Shown piece after piece: positions 18,252-26,647 of a stretch of 64,000 nt of DNA. The position numbers were made by a program, and so were the translations under genes. The first letter of the stretch is position 1. Every line of letters starts with the position of its first letter. This stretch comes from WRGT01 sp942493035 (lineage in GTDB: Bacteria; Spirochaetota; UBA4802; UBA5550). The stretch is from positions 3,224,001 through 3,288,000 of the forward strand of contig OW818666.1 of assembly GCA_942493035.1 (NCBI GenBank), written 5' to 3'. Below the pieces are notes generated by a model. It ran no database searches. It was not told the origin of the DNA and worked only from the letters and a program-made list of their open reading frames with translations.

Positions 18252-19367
18252 ATGAAAATTTATATTATAATTATTTCAGCCCTTTTTATTCCGGTTCAGT
18301 CTGCCGCAGCGGACTGGGACAATCTCAACGTAAAGATTATCGGCAGCGGCCCCTCGGAGAAGAGCGGTTATACGAAGATCAGGCTGCGTGACAGTGATAA
18401 CAGGACATTTGAAGTCAATTATACTTCTGTTCCGGACAAAACTGCTCAGAAGCGAATCATAGTGCTGAAGGACATCTTCAGCAGATGGGAGAGAATAAAA
18501 TCCGGATCCATAGAATTTTATTTTTCACCGGACGGCATTTACGTGAATCTCCGGACGAAGGAAATATCATATAAGGATGAAAACCTTCACCCTTATCTTC
18601 CGGCCGGACTGGCATTTCAGGAAACTAATGATGTTTTGAATTACAGATTCAGAATTATAGTAGAAAATAAATCGCACATGCTGGACGGAATTTATATTGA
18701 TGAAGAAGACCTGCTTAAAAAAATATATAATTTCATTAAAAAACAGGAACAGGCTGGAACATCAGTTGAAGTAGAAGTCAAAGGGAAACCTTCTGAAGAT
18801 AATATCAAATATCCTATATCGGTGAGTGTTTCAGGTAGCTACCTCGTACCAACCGGAAAACTGGGCAGAGTATATTCTGAAGGATACGGAGCAACTGCCG
18901 GAATGACGCTTCATAATTTAGGGGTATCCATGAATGATAAAACACTTTTTCACATGGATTTCACAATCTCCGCCGGCTACTGGAATTATTGTGCAAGCAA
19001 TGAAATCTATAGCGAATCATCGTGTAAAATCGGCTCTGCCTACGTAATTCCGTTAACACTCTCTTCCGCGTTTCATATTAAATTGCCCGGGAGGTTCTCG
19101 GTATCGCCCATGGCAGGTGTCGGGTATAATTACAACAGTGTCGACTATTATGAGCCTGTTTATGGAAGTTATTACCAGCCGGTAGAAATCAGGGCATGGG
19201 CACCGTCTCTATTTGCCGGACTTCAGTTCGGTTATACAATTATTGAAGATAAAATCAATATCCTTGCGGACGCGCAGTATATTTGGATGTTCGAAAGATA
19301 TATGACCGCTACATCAATAGTATTTCATGCCGGTTTAGAGTATACTTTTGCTATAGCTGGAGATTGA
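18252..19367 (+). CDS. exported protein, predicted outer-membrane beta-barrel
   Basis: A 371-residue protein of no recognised family. Residues 1-20 form a signal peptide (MKIYIIIISALFIPVQSAAA). Residues 20-175 are a mixed soluble domain; from about residue 187 the sequence alternates like membrane strands (VSVSGSYLVPTGK, SVSPMAGVGYNYNSVDYYEP, FAGLQFGYTI) and ends LEYTFAIAGD, as in small opacity-type barrels. It starts 12 bases after the coiled-coil gene, so it belongs to the same operon. A surface partner of the following repeat lipoprotein is possible. Confidence 0.65.
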   Translation: MKIYIIIISALFIPVQSAAADWDNLNVKIIGSGPSEKSGYTKIRLRDSDNRTFEVNYTSVPDKTAQKRIIVLKDIFSRWERIKSGSIEFYFSPDGIYVNLRTKEISYKDENLHPYLPAGLAFQETNDVLNYRFRIIVENKSHMLDGIYIDEEDLLKKIYNFIKKQEQAGTSVEVEVKGKPSEDNIKYPISVSVSGSYLVPTGKLGRVYSEGYGATAGMTLHNLGVSMNDKTLFHMDFTISAGYWNYCASNEIYSESSCKIGSAYVIPLTLSSAFHIKLPGRFSVSPMAGVGYNYNSVDYYEPVYGSYYQPVEIRAWAPSLFAGLQFGYTIIEDKINILADAQYIWMFERYMTATSIVFHAGLEYTFAIAGD

Positions 19368-19375
19368 GTTTGTTT

Positions 19376-21988
19376 ATGAAACCGGTTAAATACATGACAA
19401 TGAGAACTCTGAATATTGCTGTATCAGTTTTAATTATGTTTTTCCCTGTTTTGATTTCATGCGATGGGAATGTCTACAACAATCTTTTTAATCATGTCTG
19501 CTCTTTACTTTACGATGATAATGACAGTACTGCAGGCTCAGTCCCTGCAGAACCCGTGGTCTATAAACCTGGAGATGTTATTACAGTACCGGACAATACC
19601 GGCATACTACAGAAAACAAATTTCAGCTTTATCGGCTGGAATACTGCAGATGACGGCAGCGGTACTACATATACCGCAGGGCAGACATTAATAATGGGAA
19701 CCAGTACAGTAACACTCTATGCCCTGTGGTCAGGAACTATAACCTATGATGCGAACAGCGGTACAGGATCAATAGCGCCGCAGGATATATATTATAACGC
19801 ATCCGAAACGCTTCTTCCAAATACCTTTACGCGGACTAACTATATATTTTCAGGGTGGGCACTATCTTCTGCTGCATCATCTGCTGATTATAACGATGAA
19901 TCCTCTTATCATATGACGGACGGAAACGTAACACTTTATGCTGTATGGTCGCCCGATATATACAGCCTGACTTTTAACGCAAACGGCGCAACATCCGGCA
20001 CAATGGCGCCGCAGTCTATAGCATATGGCACAGCAGAGAACATTAGTACGAACCTGTTTTCAAAAACCGGTTATACATTCGCGGGATGGTCGACAGTTTC
20101 AGGCGGATCTGTGGCGTATACCGACGGGCAGTCCTATACAATGACTACAACAGGTGCAATCCTGTATGCTGTGTGGCAGGGAACTATAACCTATAATTCA
20201 AACGGCGGGACGGGATCCATGGGCAGTCAGACTATTTATTACAACAATCCCGTTACACTTACTTCGAATTCATTTACAAGAACCGGGTACAGTTTCGCGG
20301 GATGGAATACAAGCGCCGATAACAGCGGTAATCCTTTTGCGGACAGCGCTTCGTATAACCTGAATCTTGGAAGCCAGACCCTTTATGCGCAGTGGACAGC
20401 GGGTGATTATACCATAACTTTTAATGCAAATGGCGCAACATTCGGCACAATGGCGGCCCAGCATATACTTTATGGCTCAAGTGCGAATATCAGTCTGAAT
20501 CAGTTTTCCAGAACCGGTTATACGTTCGCCGGCTGGTCAACAACCTTGGGAGGAGCTGTCGTATATGCTGACCAGGCATCTTATACAATGAGTAGTACCG
20601 GGTCAACGCTATATGCGGTGTGGACAGCCAATAATTATACAATAACCTTTCATGGTAACGGTTCTGATGGAGGAAGCATGACAGACCAGACTATTGCCTG
20701 CGGCAGCTCGGCCAATCTGACTGCGAATGCATTTACCCTGACAGGATACAGCTTCGCGGGCTGGGCAACTACTTCTGGCGGAACTGCTGTATATGCTGAT
20801 CAGGTATCATATACCATGGGTCCCGGTGACGTCGATCTTTATGCGAAGTGGACGACGCGTACTATTCATCATATTACCAACGATGCTCAGCTTAATGCAA
20901 TGCGCGGCGGTGTTATAGCCGGATGGACTTCGGACGATTATTATATACTTGATGTGGATATAGATCTTTCTGCTAATTATTCCGGCGGCTGGATTCCCAT
21001 CGGTACATCTGCCGCGCCGTTTACCGGGGAATTACATGCCGGTAATCACACTATCAGCAATCTTAAAATAACGGGTTCGGGAAATAACCAGGGTCTTTTC
21101 GGTTATTTATCCGATGCCACATTGCAGGGTCTGAATTTAACCGGAGTTAATGTCAGTGCGGCAGGTTACGACTATATCGGCGCACTTGCTGGTTATTCAG
21201 ACTCATCGACAATCAGCGGATGTTCAGTTGCGGGTACACTGGTAAGGGGTGATGCATATGTCGGGGGTATGGTAGGATATAATAGCGGTACAATCACCTC
21301 CTGTTCCGGAGAAGTTCCTGTAAATGCAACTGATACTGATACAGGGGGATTAGTGGGAACCAATAGCGGTGAAGTAACGTATTCATACACGACTGCCGCC
21401 GCTCCCGTGCAGGGACGGCTGTATATCGGAGGACTTATCGGTTTAAATGATTCAACCGCGACAGTAAGCCACTGTTACGCTCTAAACTCGGTAACCGGGG
21501 TATCAAATCCGTATGATACAGGCGGACTTATCGGCCGTAACTTCGCTGATGTAACCAAGTGCTATGCTACAGGGAATGTATCAGGATGGGTAAATGCAGG
21601 TGGCCTTATCGGACTGAACCTTGCCGGAACCAGTGTAACATACTGTTATTCCAAAGGATCTGTTGCCGGATCGTCAGGATCAATACGTATTGGCGGATTA
21701 ATCGGTGAGCTCCAGACCGGATGTATTGTTAATTATGGTTATTCCACAGGAGTTGTCACAAGTACCGGAAGCAATGGGGGACTTATCGGAGCACTAAACG
21801 GTTCATCGTGCACTGTTACTAATTCATATTATAACAATGTAAATACAAACAACACATACGGGACACCTGTGAGCCTTGCCAATATGCAGGTTCAGCCAAC
21901 TTACACGGACTGGGATTTTGCTGCCATGTGGGCAATAAGCGGTTCAATAAATGGCGGATATCCTTATCTGCAGGAACTTGTGCCTTGA
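19376..21988 (+). CDS. lipoprotein with InlB-type B-repeats and GLUG repeats
   Basis: An 870-residue predicted surface lipoprotein. The chosen ATG at 19376 gives a signal peptide with lipobox LISC (Cys29); an upstream in-frame start would overlap the preceding gene and lacks this. Residues about 50-500 are tandem repeats of roughly 70 residues of the InlB B-repeat (Listeria-Bacteroides, Flg_new) type: each has ITYxxNxGTGSMxxQ, FTRTGYxFAGW and ALYAVW-like ends. Residues about 560-830 are GLUG-type repeats (GGLIGLNxA, GNNQGLFGYL) as in beta-helical adhesins. Such proteins usually bind host or matrix polymers. Last gene of the cyclase operon. Confidence 0.85.
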   Translation: MKPVKYMTMRTLNIAVSVLIMFFPVLISCDGNVYNNLFNHVCSLLYDDNDSTAGSVPAEPVVYKPGDVITVPDNTGILQKTNFSFIGWNTADDGSGTTYTAGQTLIMGTSTVTLYALWSGTITYDANSGTGSIAPQDIYYNASETLLPNTFTRTNYIFSGWALSSAASSADYNDESSYHMTDGNVTLYAVWSPDIYSLTFNANGATSGTMAPQSIAYGTAENISTNLFSKTGYTFAGWSTVSGGSVAYTDGQSYTMTTTGAILYAVWQGTITYNSNGGTGSMGSQTIYYNNPVTLTSNSFTRTGYSFAGWNTSADNSGNPFADSASYNLNLGSQTLYAQWTAGDYTITFNANGATFGTMAAQHILYGSSANISLNQFSRTGYTFAGWSTTLGGAVVYADQASYTMSSTGSTLYAVWTANNYTITFHGNGSDGGSMTDQTIACGSSANLTANAFTLTGYSFAGWATTSGGTAVYADQVSYTMGPGDVDLYAKWTTRTIHHITNDAQLNAMRGGVIAGWTSDDYYILDVDIDLSANYSGGWIPIGTSAAPFTGELHAGNHTISNLKITGSGNNQGLFGYLSDATLQGLNLTGVNVSAAGYDYIGALAGYSDSSTISGCSVAGTLVRGDAYVGGMVGYNSGTITSCSGEVPVNATDTDTGGLVGTNSGEVTYSYTTAAAPVQGRLYIGGLIGLNDSTATVSHCYALNSVTGVSNPYDTGGLIGRNFADVTKCYATGNVSGWVNAGGLIGLNLAGTSVTYCYSKGSVAGSSGSIRIGGLIGELQTGCIVNYGYSTGVVTSTGSNGGLIGALNGSSCTVTNSYYNNVNTNNTYGTPVSLANMQVQPTYTDWDFAAMWAISGSINGGYPYLQELVP

Positions 21989-22102
21989 ATGGTAGTCTGT
22001 TTATTAATGACAGATAAAATAGATAATTAGAAACATACAAACCGAAATCCTACGAAAATGATAAATTGGTTGAAGTTCCTGAATTGAGAACACTACCTCT
22101 GT

Positions 22103-22480
22103 TCAGTAAACGTCAGCAACCTCTATCTCACTCTCGCCGAGTTTATCTTTATCTTTGTAAAGCTCAACAACATACTTTCCTGTGTTGTAAAATGAAAGAG
22201 GGGTACTTGCTGTACTCTTGTCTCTTTCGACTTTCAGATGAATAGTCTTCTCGACTATTTTCGAACTCTTCTCAATCCGGACAACTTTTACTTCAAGCAA
22301 TTCAGTTTCGAATGGTTTGCTCTGTTTGATAACTCCCGTAAGATCACCTGTTGTAAACTTTTTCCCGCAGTTAACTCCCTTCCCGTCCATATCAACACCT
22401 TCACAGAACTGAACCGCCTGGTTCTTTGAACATCCGATCATAGTTAGGGAGACCAGTGCACATATAAATATATTTTTCAT
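22103..22480 (-). CDS. small lipoprotein of unknown function
   Basis: About 125 residues from the ATG at 22480, with a lipoprotein signal peptide MKNIFICALVSLTMIGC (Cys17). An ATG 12 bases upstream gives MENE ahead of the signal and is less likely. The mature part has CEGVDMDGKGVNCGKKFTTGDL followed by strands and ends in ESEIEVADVY; it looks like a small Ig-like or beta-sandwich domain. It lies 24 bases after xseB and may share its transcript. Function unknown. Confidence 0.7.
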   Translation of the reverse strand: MKNIFICALVSLTMIGCSKNQAVQFCEGVDMDGKGVNCGKKFTTGDLTGVIKQSKPFETELLEVKVVRIEKSSKIVEKTIHLKVERDKSTASTPLSFYNTGKYVVELYKDKDKLGESEIEVADVY

Positions 22481-22504
22481 TTCATTCTCCATGATAGCGC
22501 TTTT

Positions 22505-22801
22505 TTAAATTAAAGAACCCTGCAGATCCTCTTCATCTTCAATCTCACCGGTGTCCGGTTTCACCGCCACACGTCCCGGCTTTATCTCGCCATCTGCGCC
22601 CTTCTGGAGAATCTCAATTTTCCTCTCTGCCTCTTCAAGTTTCTGCTGGCAGTATCTTGCGAGTTTAATCCCCTTTTCAAATTCTTTAATGGAATCATCC
22701 AGTCCAAGCTCACCACCCTCAAGTTTATCTGCGACCTCCTCCAGGTCCTGAAGCGCATCTTCAAATGTAGATTTAGTATTGAGTTTTTTATCTTTTTCCA
22801 C
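22505..22801 (-). CDS. xseB: exodeoxyribonuclease VII small subunit
   Basis: A 98-residue protein with the family signature TFEDALQDLEEVADKLEGGELGLDDSIKEFEKGIKLARYCQQKLEEAERKIEIL (residues 12-65), a helical hairpin that coats the large subunit. The acidic tail of about 30 residues is longer than usual. It starts the base after the xseA stop, so the two subunits are translated together. The complex degrades single-stranded DNA to oligonucleotides. Confidence 0.95.
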   Translation of the reverse strand: MEKDKKLNTKSTFEDALQDLEEVADKLEGGELGLDDSIKEFEKGIKLARYCQQKLEEAERKIEILQKGADGEIKPGRVAVKPDTGEIEDEEDLQGSLI

Positions 22802-24088
22802 TTAATTCTCCTTTCTGATAGAATTGATAACGGCCTCTGCAGCACCGTCAGCAAATTTAATCTCAACGGTATCACCCTGCTTTAAATTTTCAACAGATTT
22901 TATTAAACTTCTACCGCGGCCCAGTACAACGGAATAACCTCTGCTCATAATATTCAAAGGAGAAAGATTATTTAGATTCTGAATCAGCAGTTCAAGGTCA
23001 TGCTTTTTCTGAACCAGAAATTTTTTCTGGAGCCTGTAAATATCCGGGAGCCTTAGAAGCTTCTCTCTATCGGATGCTACTCTATGCTTCATCTGATTAA
23101 TCATCCTGTTTTCTGCATCGGCAAGAAGCATCTGACGGGAATTTAAAATTTCATATGGATCACGGAAAATCTTTTTTGTGATTATATTCTTAAGTGCAGT
23201 CCTGTAACTCTGATAATTATTTGTGAGAGAGTTTGACATTCTGGTTCTCAGATATTCAATCTCATTTATCAGATCGGACTTGACCGGAACAGCAAGCTCA
23301 GCAGCTGCTGAAGGTGTCGGTGCTGCGACATCCGCTGCATCATCACTGAGCGGATGGTCAATCTGATGACCCACGGCAGAAATTATCGGCACTCTCGATT
23401 CTGCAAATGCTCTGATTACAGACTCTTCATTGAACGGCATAAGATCTTCAAATGATCCGCCGCCCCTCCCTGCAATAATAACATCTATATTCCACTGCGG
23501 TTTGTTCAATTCTTTTATGGCAGCGGCAATTGTTGCTGCGGCGTCATCCCCCTGAACTTTTGCAGGTGCTATTATGATTTCAATATTTGAGTATCTTCTT
23601 AAAGCTACTTTAATTATATCTCTTACTGCAGCACCGGTAGGTGAAGTTACAATCCCGAGCCTTGCAGGAAGAAAAGGGAGTTTTCTCTTTTTCGATGGAT
23701 CGAAGAGACCCTCCTCTGTAAGTTTTTTCTTAAGCTGTTCTATCCGTTTCTGAAGCTCACCGGCTCCTTCAGGTCTTGCAGTCAGCACATTTAGCTGATA
23801 GCTCCCCCTCTTTTCAAAGACCGTAATTCCTCCGGAGACAAGTATTTTCATCCCCTCTTCAAGCTTGAATTTTAAATTCTTATTTGCGTATTTAAAAAAC
23901 ACAGCAGATATAGATGAGCTGTCATCTTTGAGTGTAAAATATATATGGCCCGATGAGTGATATGTGAGATTGTAAACCTCACCCTTAACCCAGACACTGC
24001 TTAGATAGGGATTATTTTCCACTTCAGACTTTATCAGTCCGTTTATTTCTGCGACAGTGTAGAAACGGGGTTTTACTTCATACTCCAT
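22802..24088 (-). CDS. xseA: exodeoxyribonuclease VII large subunit
   Basis: A 428-residue catalytic subunit of the cytosolic single-strand DNA exonuclease. The N-terminal OB fold (about residues 5-100, SSVWVKGEVYNLTYHSSGHIYFTLKD) binds DNA. The catalytic domain shows GIVTSPTGAAVRDI, RGGGSFEDLMPFNEE and SAVGHQIDHPLSDDAADVAAPTPSAAAEL, all diagnostic. The long helical C-terminal part ends with LSRGYSVVLGRG-type sequence (IMSRGYSVVLGRG). It follows suhB by 12 bases on the same strand. Confidence 0.97.
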   Translation of the reverse strand: MEYEVKPRFYTVAEINGLIKSEVENNPYLSSVWVKGEVYNLTYHSSGHIYFTLKDDSSSISAVFFKYANKNLKFKLEEGMKILVSGGITVFEKRGSYQLNVLTARPEGAGELQKRIEQLKKKLTEEGLFDPSKKRKLPFLPARLGIVTSPTGAAVRDIIKVALRRYSNIEIIIAPAKVQGDDAAATIAAAIKELNKPQWNIDVIIAGRGGGSFEDLMPFNEESVIRAFAESRVPIISAVGHQIDHPLSDDAADVAAPTPSAAAELAVPVKSDLINEIEYLRTRMSNSLTNNYQSYRTALKNIITKKIFRDPYEILNSRQMLLADAENRMINQMKHRVASDREKLLRLPDIYRLQKKFLVQKKHDLELLIQNLNNLSPLNIMSRGYSVVLGRGRSLIKSVENLKQGDTVEIKFADGAAEAVINSIRKEN

Positions 24089-24100
24089 GAACAGTCCTGT

Positions 24101-24892
24101 TTACTTTAATGTTAGTATATCGATCATCTTTTTGTGCAGCAGACCGTTGGATGCGAGTATCTCCGGGTATTCAGGATCATACTCCGATCCGTCGTACTTT
24201 GTAACTGTTCCCCCTGCCTCCTGAACGATGAGACTCCCCGCAGCAGTATCCCATGACTTGAGAAGAGGCTCCCAGTATCCGTCAACTCTCCCGGCAGCAA
24301 CAGAACATAAATCCAGAGCAGCGGAACCCATTCTGCGTATACACTGTATACCCGGCAGAAACCTGTTGAACTCTTTGAGATTATTGTGCTCCATATCATC
24401 TTTTGCATATGGAAAACCTGTAGCAAGGAGTGCAATCCCCATATCATCAATACCCGAAACTTTAACCGGTATACCATTACAGAAAGCACCCTTACCCTTC
24501 ACTGCATGAAACATTTCGTTATGACACGGATCAAAAACCGCTCCGCATACAATACCTTTTTCAATTTTTGAATACACTCCGACTGAAACACAGAAAAACG
24601 GAATGCCGTGTGCAAAATTGTTAGTGGCATCGAGTGGATCGACATACCAGACAAACTCGCTGTCGGTCTCCCTTCCGCTCCCCTCCTCTGCGATAACAGA
24701 GTGGCGCTTAAATTTATTCTTTATAGCCGAGACTATATACTCCTCGGATTCTTTGTCAATATTTGTTACAAGATCGGTTCTGCTTTTATAGCTCACTATC
24801 GTGGATTCCGACCTGAAGCCGGACATGAGAATATCCCCGGCATTTCTGCAGATATCAATTACTGTTTCATTTATACTTTCTATTAGCTGCAT
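24101..24892 (-). CDS. suhB: inositol monophosphatase family protein
   Basis: A 263-residue Mg-dependent phosphatase of the IMPase/SuhB/CysQ family. The metal-binding motifs are present: EEGSG (Glu pair), VDPLDATNNFAHG at about residue 85 (the usual DPLDGTxNF, with Ala for Gly) and WDTAAGSLIVQEAGG near the C-terminus. It hydrolyses inositol monophosphate or a related sugar or nucleotide phosphate; SuhB homologues also assist rRNA transcription antitermination, but that cannot be judged here. It sits between hpt and xseA in a tight minus-strand run. Confidence 0.88.
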   Translation of the reverse strand: MQLIESINETVIDICRNAGDILMSGFRSESTIVSYKSRTDLVTNIDKESEEYIVSAIKNKFKRHSVIAEEGSGRETDSEFVWYVDPLDATNNFAHGIPFFCVSVGVYSKIEKGIVCGAVFDPCHNEMFHAVKGKGAFCNGIPVKVSGIDDMGIALLATGFPYAKDDMEHNNLKEFNRFLPGIQCIRRMGSAALDLCSVAAGRVDGYWEPLLKSWDTAAGSLIVQEAGGTVTKYDGSEYDPEYPEILASNGLLHKKMIDILTLK

Positions 24893-24901
24893 TTCAGACT
24901 T

Positions 24902-25261
24902 TTATTTGAAAGAGCCTTGAGTAACAAGGAGCTTCATCGCATTTATCACTTCAGCAATTTCTTTATTCAGCAGAGCAAGTTTTTCATCAGAGTTTTCAAA
25001 CACTTTATCCTTTCCGGCAATTTCAAGTTCATATGCCGCATCATATGCCCGTTGTGCGGAAAAATTCGACACTGCACCTTTAAGGGTATGAGCCGATTTT
25101 CTCAATGCGTCTGAATCTTTTTTTACTATTGAATCCTCTATCTTTTTCAGAAGTGTAGATGAATCTTCAAAAAAAAGTTCCGAGAGTTCCACGAACAATT
25201 CAAAATCACCATCAAGTCTCTCTTCAAGTTCCGGTATATTCAATGTATTATTTCCGTTCAT
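24902..25261 (-). CDS. Hpt-domain phosphotransfer protein
   Basis: A 119-residue stand-alone histidine phosphotransfer protein. The acceptor is His58 in SAHTLKGAVSNFSA, flanked by the usual helices (FELFVELSELFFEDSSTLLKKIEDSI). The ATG at 25261 has an AGAGGGG site; the frame stays open upstream, but that part is encoded by a palindromic repeat and is not real protein. It would carry phosphate between a hybrid kinase receiver and another receiver; the hybrid kinase at 12.3 kb lacks its own Hpt and is one possible partner, though no direct link is visible. suhB follows after 9 bases. Confidence 0.88.
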   Translation of the reverse strand: MNGNNTLNIPELEERLDGDFELFVELSELFFEDSSTLLKKIEDSIVKKDSDALRKSAHTLKGAVSNFSAQRAYDAAYELEIAGKDKVFENSDEKLALLNKEIAEVINAMKLLVTQGSFK

Positions 25262-25318
25262 CAATTTCCCCTCTGCATAAAATCTATTTATATTTACTTC
25301 AATTATATGACTCATTAA

Positions 25319-25452
25319 AGGTAACAAATTATTTATGGGGATGCGTATGCTCCGCATACGTTGGGAGTGGGGGATTACGGGGGCGCTGCCCCCGTAATCC
25401 CCCACTCCCAGCGTAGCACGAAGTGCTGCGCTCCCAAAAATAAACCGCCACC
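25319..25452. repeat. complete MITE-like palindromic element, family A copy 2, with target duplication
   Basis: The ends are imperfect 21-bp inverted repeats: AGGTAACAAATTATTTATGGG on the left against GGGTGGCGGTTTATTTTTGG(G) read inward from the right. Inside are three hairpins: 25344-25360, a perfect 23-bp core (25362-25410) containing GGGGGATTACGGGGGC, and 25411-25431. The octamer CTCATTAA lies directly outside both ends (25311-25318 and 25453-25460), as expected of a target-site duplication. It lies just upstream of the Hpt gene. Confidence 0.85.
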
Positions 25453-25562
25453 CTCATTAAATAATTACACTAGATCATTTAACTAATGAAAGTGATCTAT
25501 TACATATGAAAATAATATTATCGATCAGTCAATTACATAAAAGCTGCATTATTACAGTCCCT

Positions 25563-26279
25563 TTAAAAAATATACGCATTATCTGAATAAATTGCACAAA
25601 AAAATTGCTCTTCAGAGATGATATTTATCTCATTTTTAATTATATCATAAATGTCATCTTTAAACTTTCCGTCAAGCTTCAGCTGATAAAGTATAGAATC
25701 AGTCTCATGCTGAATGTCCCGAATTATATGTTTTCTTTCTTCATGTATATTTACAACATTCCAGTGATGAGAGAGTCCATCAAGAATAAGAGATAACTCG
25801 CTATTCAAATCACGATTTGAAACAATCCCCAGCTTATCCCTGACTATTCCGGACAGTGTTCTCATCCCTGAAGTATCTCTTATAATTATAATTTTCTTTG
25901 CAGCAGATTCATTCATCAACGTTACCGCTTTTTTAATATCCGCCATAGGATAAAGAGCATGTACACAGATTGCCGCATCATGAGTTTCTCCTCTCCACTC
26001 CTCCCAGGGAGTCTGGCAGATTTTAACTGAAGAGAGAACTTCCGGAGTGAGATTTTTTTTCATTATGTTTATCATCTCAGCAGATGGTTCCACTGCAGTA
26101 ACAAGATGTCCGCTTTCAGCAAGAGGTTTGGAAAATAATCCTGTACCTGCCCCGATATCAAGCACTGTAGAAGAACCCTTAAGTGCATTTATAACAAAGG
26201 GGAGGAGTTCCCCGGGGTATCCCCCTTCGATCTGCTGTTTGTGATAATACTCTGCATATTCAACCTGATTAAATCTCAA
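25563..26279 (-). CDS. class I SAM-dependent methyltransferase
   Basis: A 238-residue cytosolic methyltransferase. The SAM-binding motif I is STVLDIGAGTGLFSKPLAESGHLVTAVEPSAEMI (about residues 34-67), with the acidic residue after strand beta-2 (VEPS). Motif IV is weaker (HDAAICVHALYP). The first residues, MRFNQVEYAEYYHKQQIEGGYPGEL, are not diagnostic of a substrate. It is a single gene flanked by repeats on both sides, so context gives no hint about what is methylated. The fold is certain, the function unknown. Confidence 0.88.
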   Translation of the reverse strand: MRFNQVEYAEYYHKQQIEGGYPGELLPFVINALKGSSTVLDIGAGTGLFSKPLAESGHLVTAVEPSAEMINIMKKNLTPEVLSSVKICQTPWEEWRGETHDAAICVHALYPMADIKKAVTLMNESAAKKIIIIRDTSGMRTLSGIVRDKLGIVSNRDLNSELSLILDGLSHHWNVVNIHEERKHIIRDIQHETDSILYQLKLDGKFKDDIYDIIKNEINIISEEQFFCAIYSDNAYIF

Positions 26280-26647
26280 TCAACCTCCCAATCTACCCTG
26301 CGGGCACATTTCCCGGAAATAAAAAACTTAAAATACAAAACAATTAGCGCTTAAAGGCTGTTATATTAACTCAATCTTTATAGGGTTAAAGGGGCGGTAG
26401 CCCCTTTGTAAGCCCCGCAGGGCTCCCTGCGGGCCCGGAAACGGAGTTTTTGGGACCGCCCTTAAGACAATGTTAATAAGTCATGAATAAAATAAATATT
26501 CAACCAATTTATTATTGAATTATATCAGTATTTATTATCTACTCCAAAAATGGTGGTAACTTATTTCTGAAGGCACATCGCGAAGCATACGCACACTTAT
26601 AAATTTCGAAAAAAATATGTTTAAGAATAATCTGCTCTGGTGAAAAA
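26280..26647. repeat. intergenic region with several repeat fragments
   Basis: Three pieces are visible in this 368-base gap. A degraded family F fragment (about 26281-26325, CCCTGCGGGCACATTTCCC) lies at the left. A family E repeat at 26382-26465 has GGGGCGGTAGCCCC and GCCCCGCAGGGCTCCCTGCGGGC-type hairpins. A remnant of family A lies at about 26549-26600 (GGTGGTAACTTATTTCTGAA, then GCGAAGCATACGCAC). No gene is seen. Confidence 0.65.

Noticed and set aside
25262..25405. N-terminal extension of the Hpt protein
   Set aside because: These 48 codons come from the family A element; the ATG at 25261 has a proper ribosome binding site and the following sequence is the Hpt domain.
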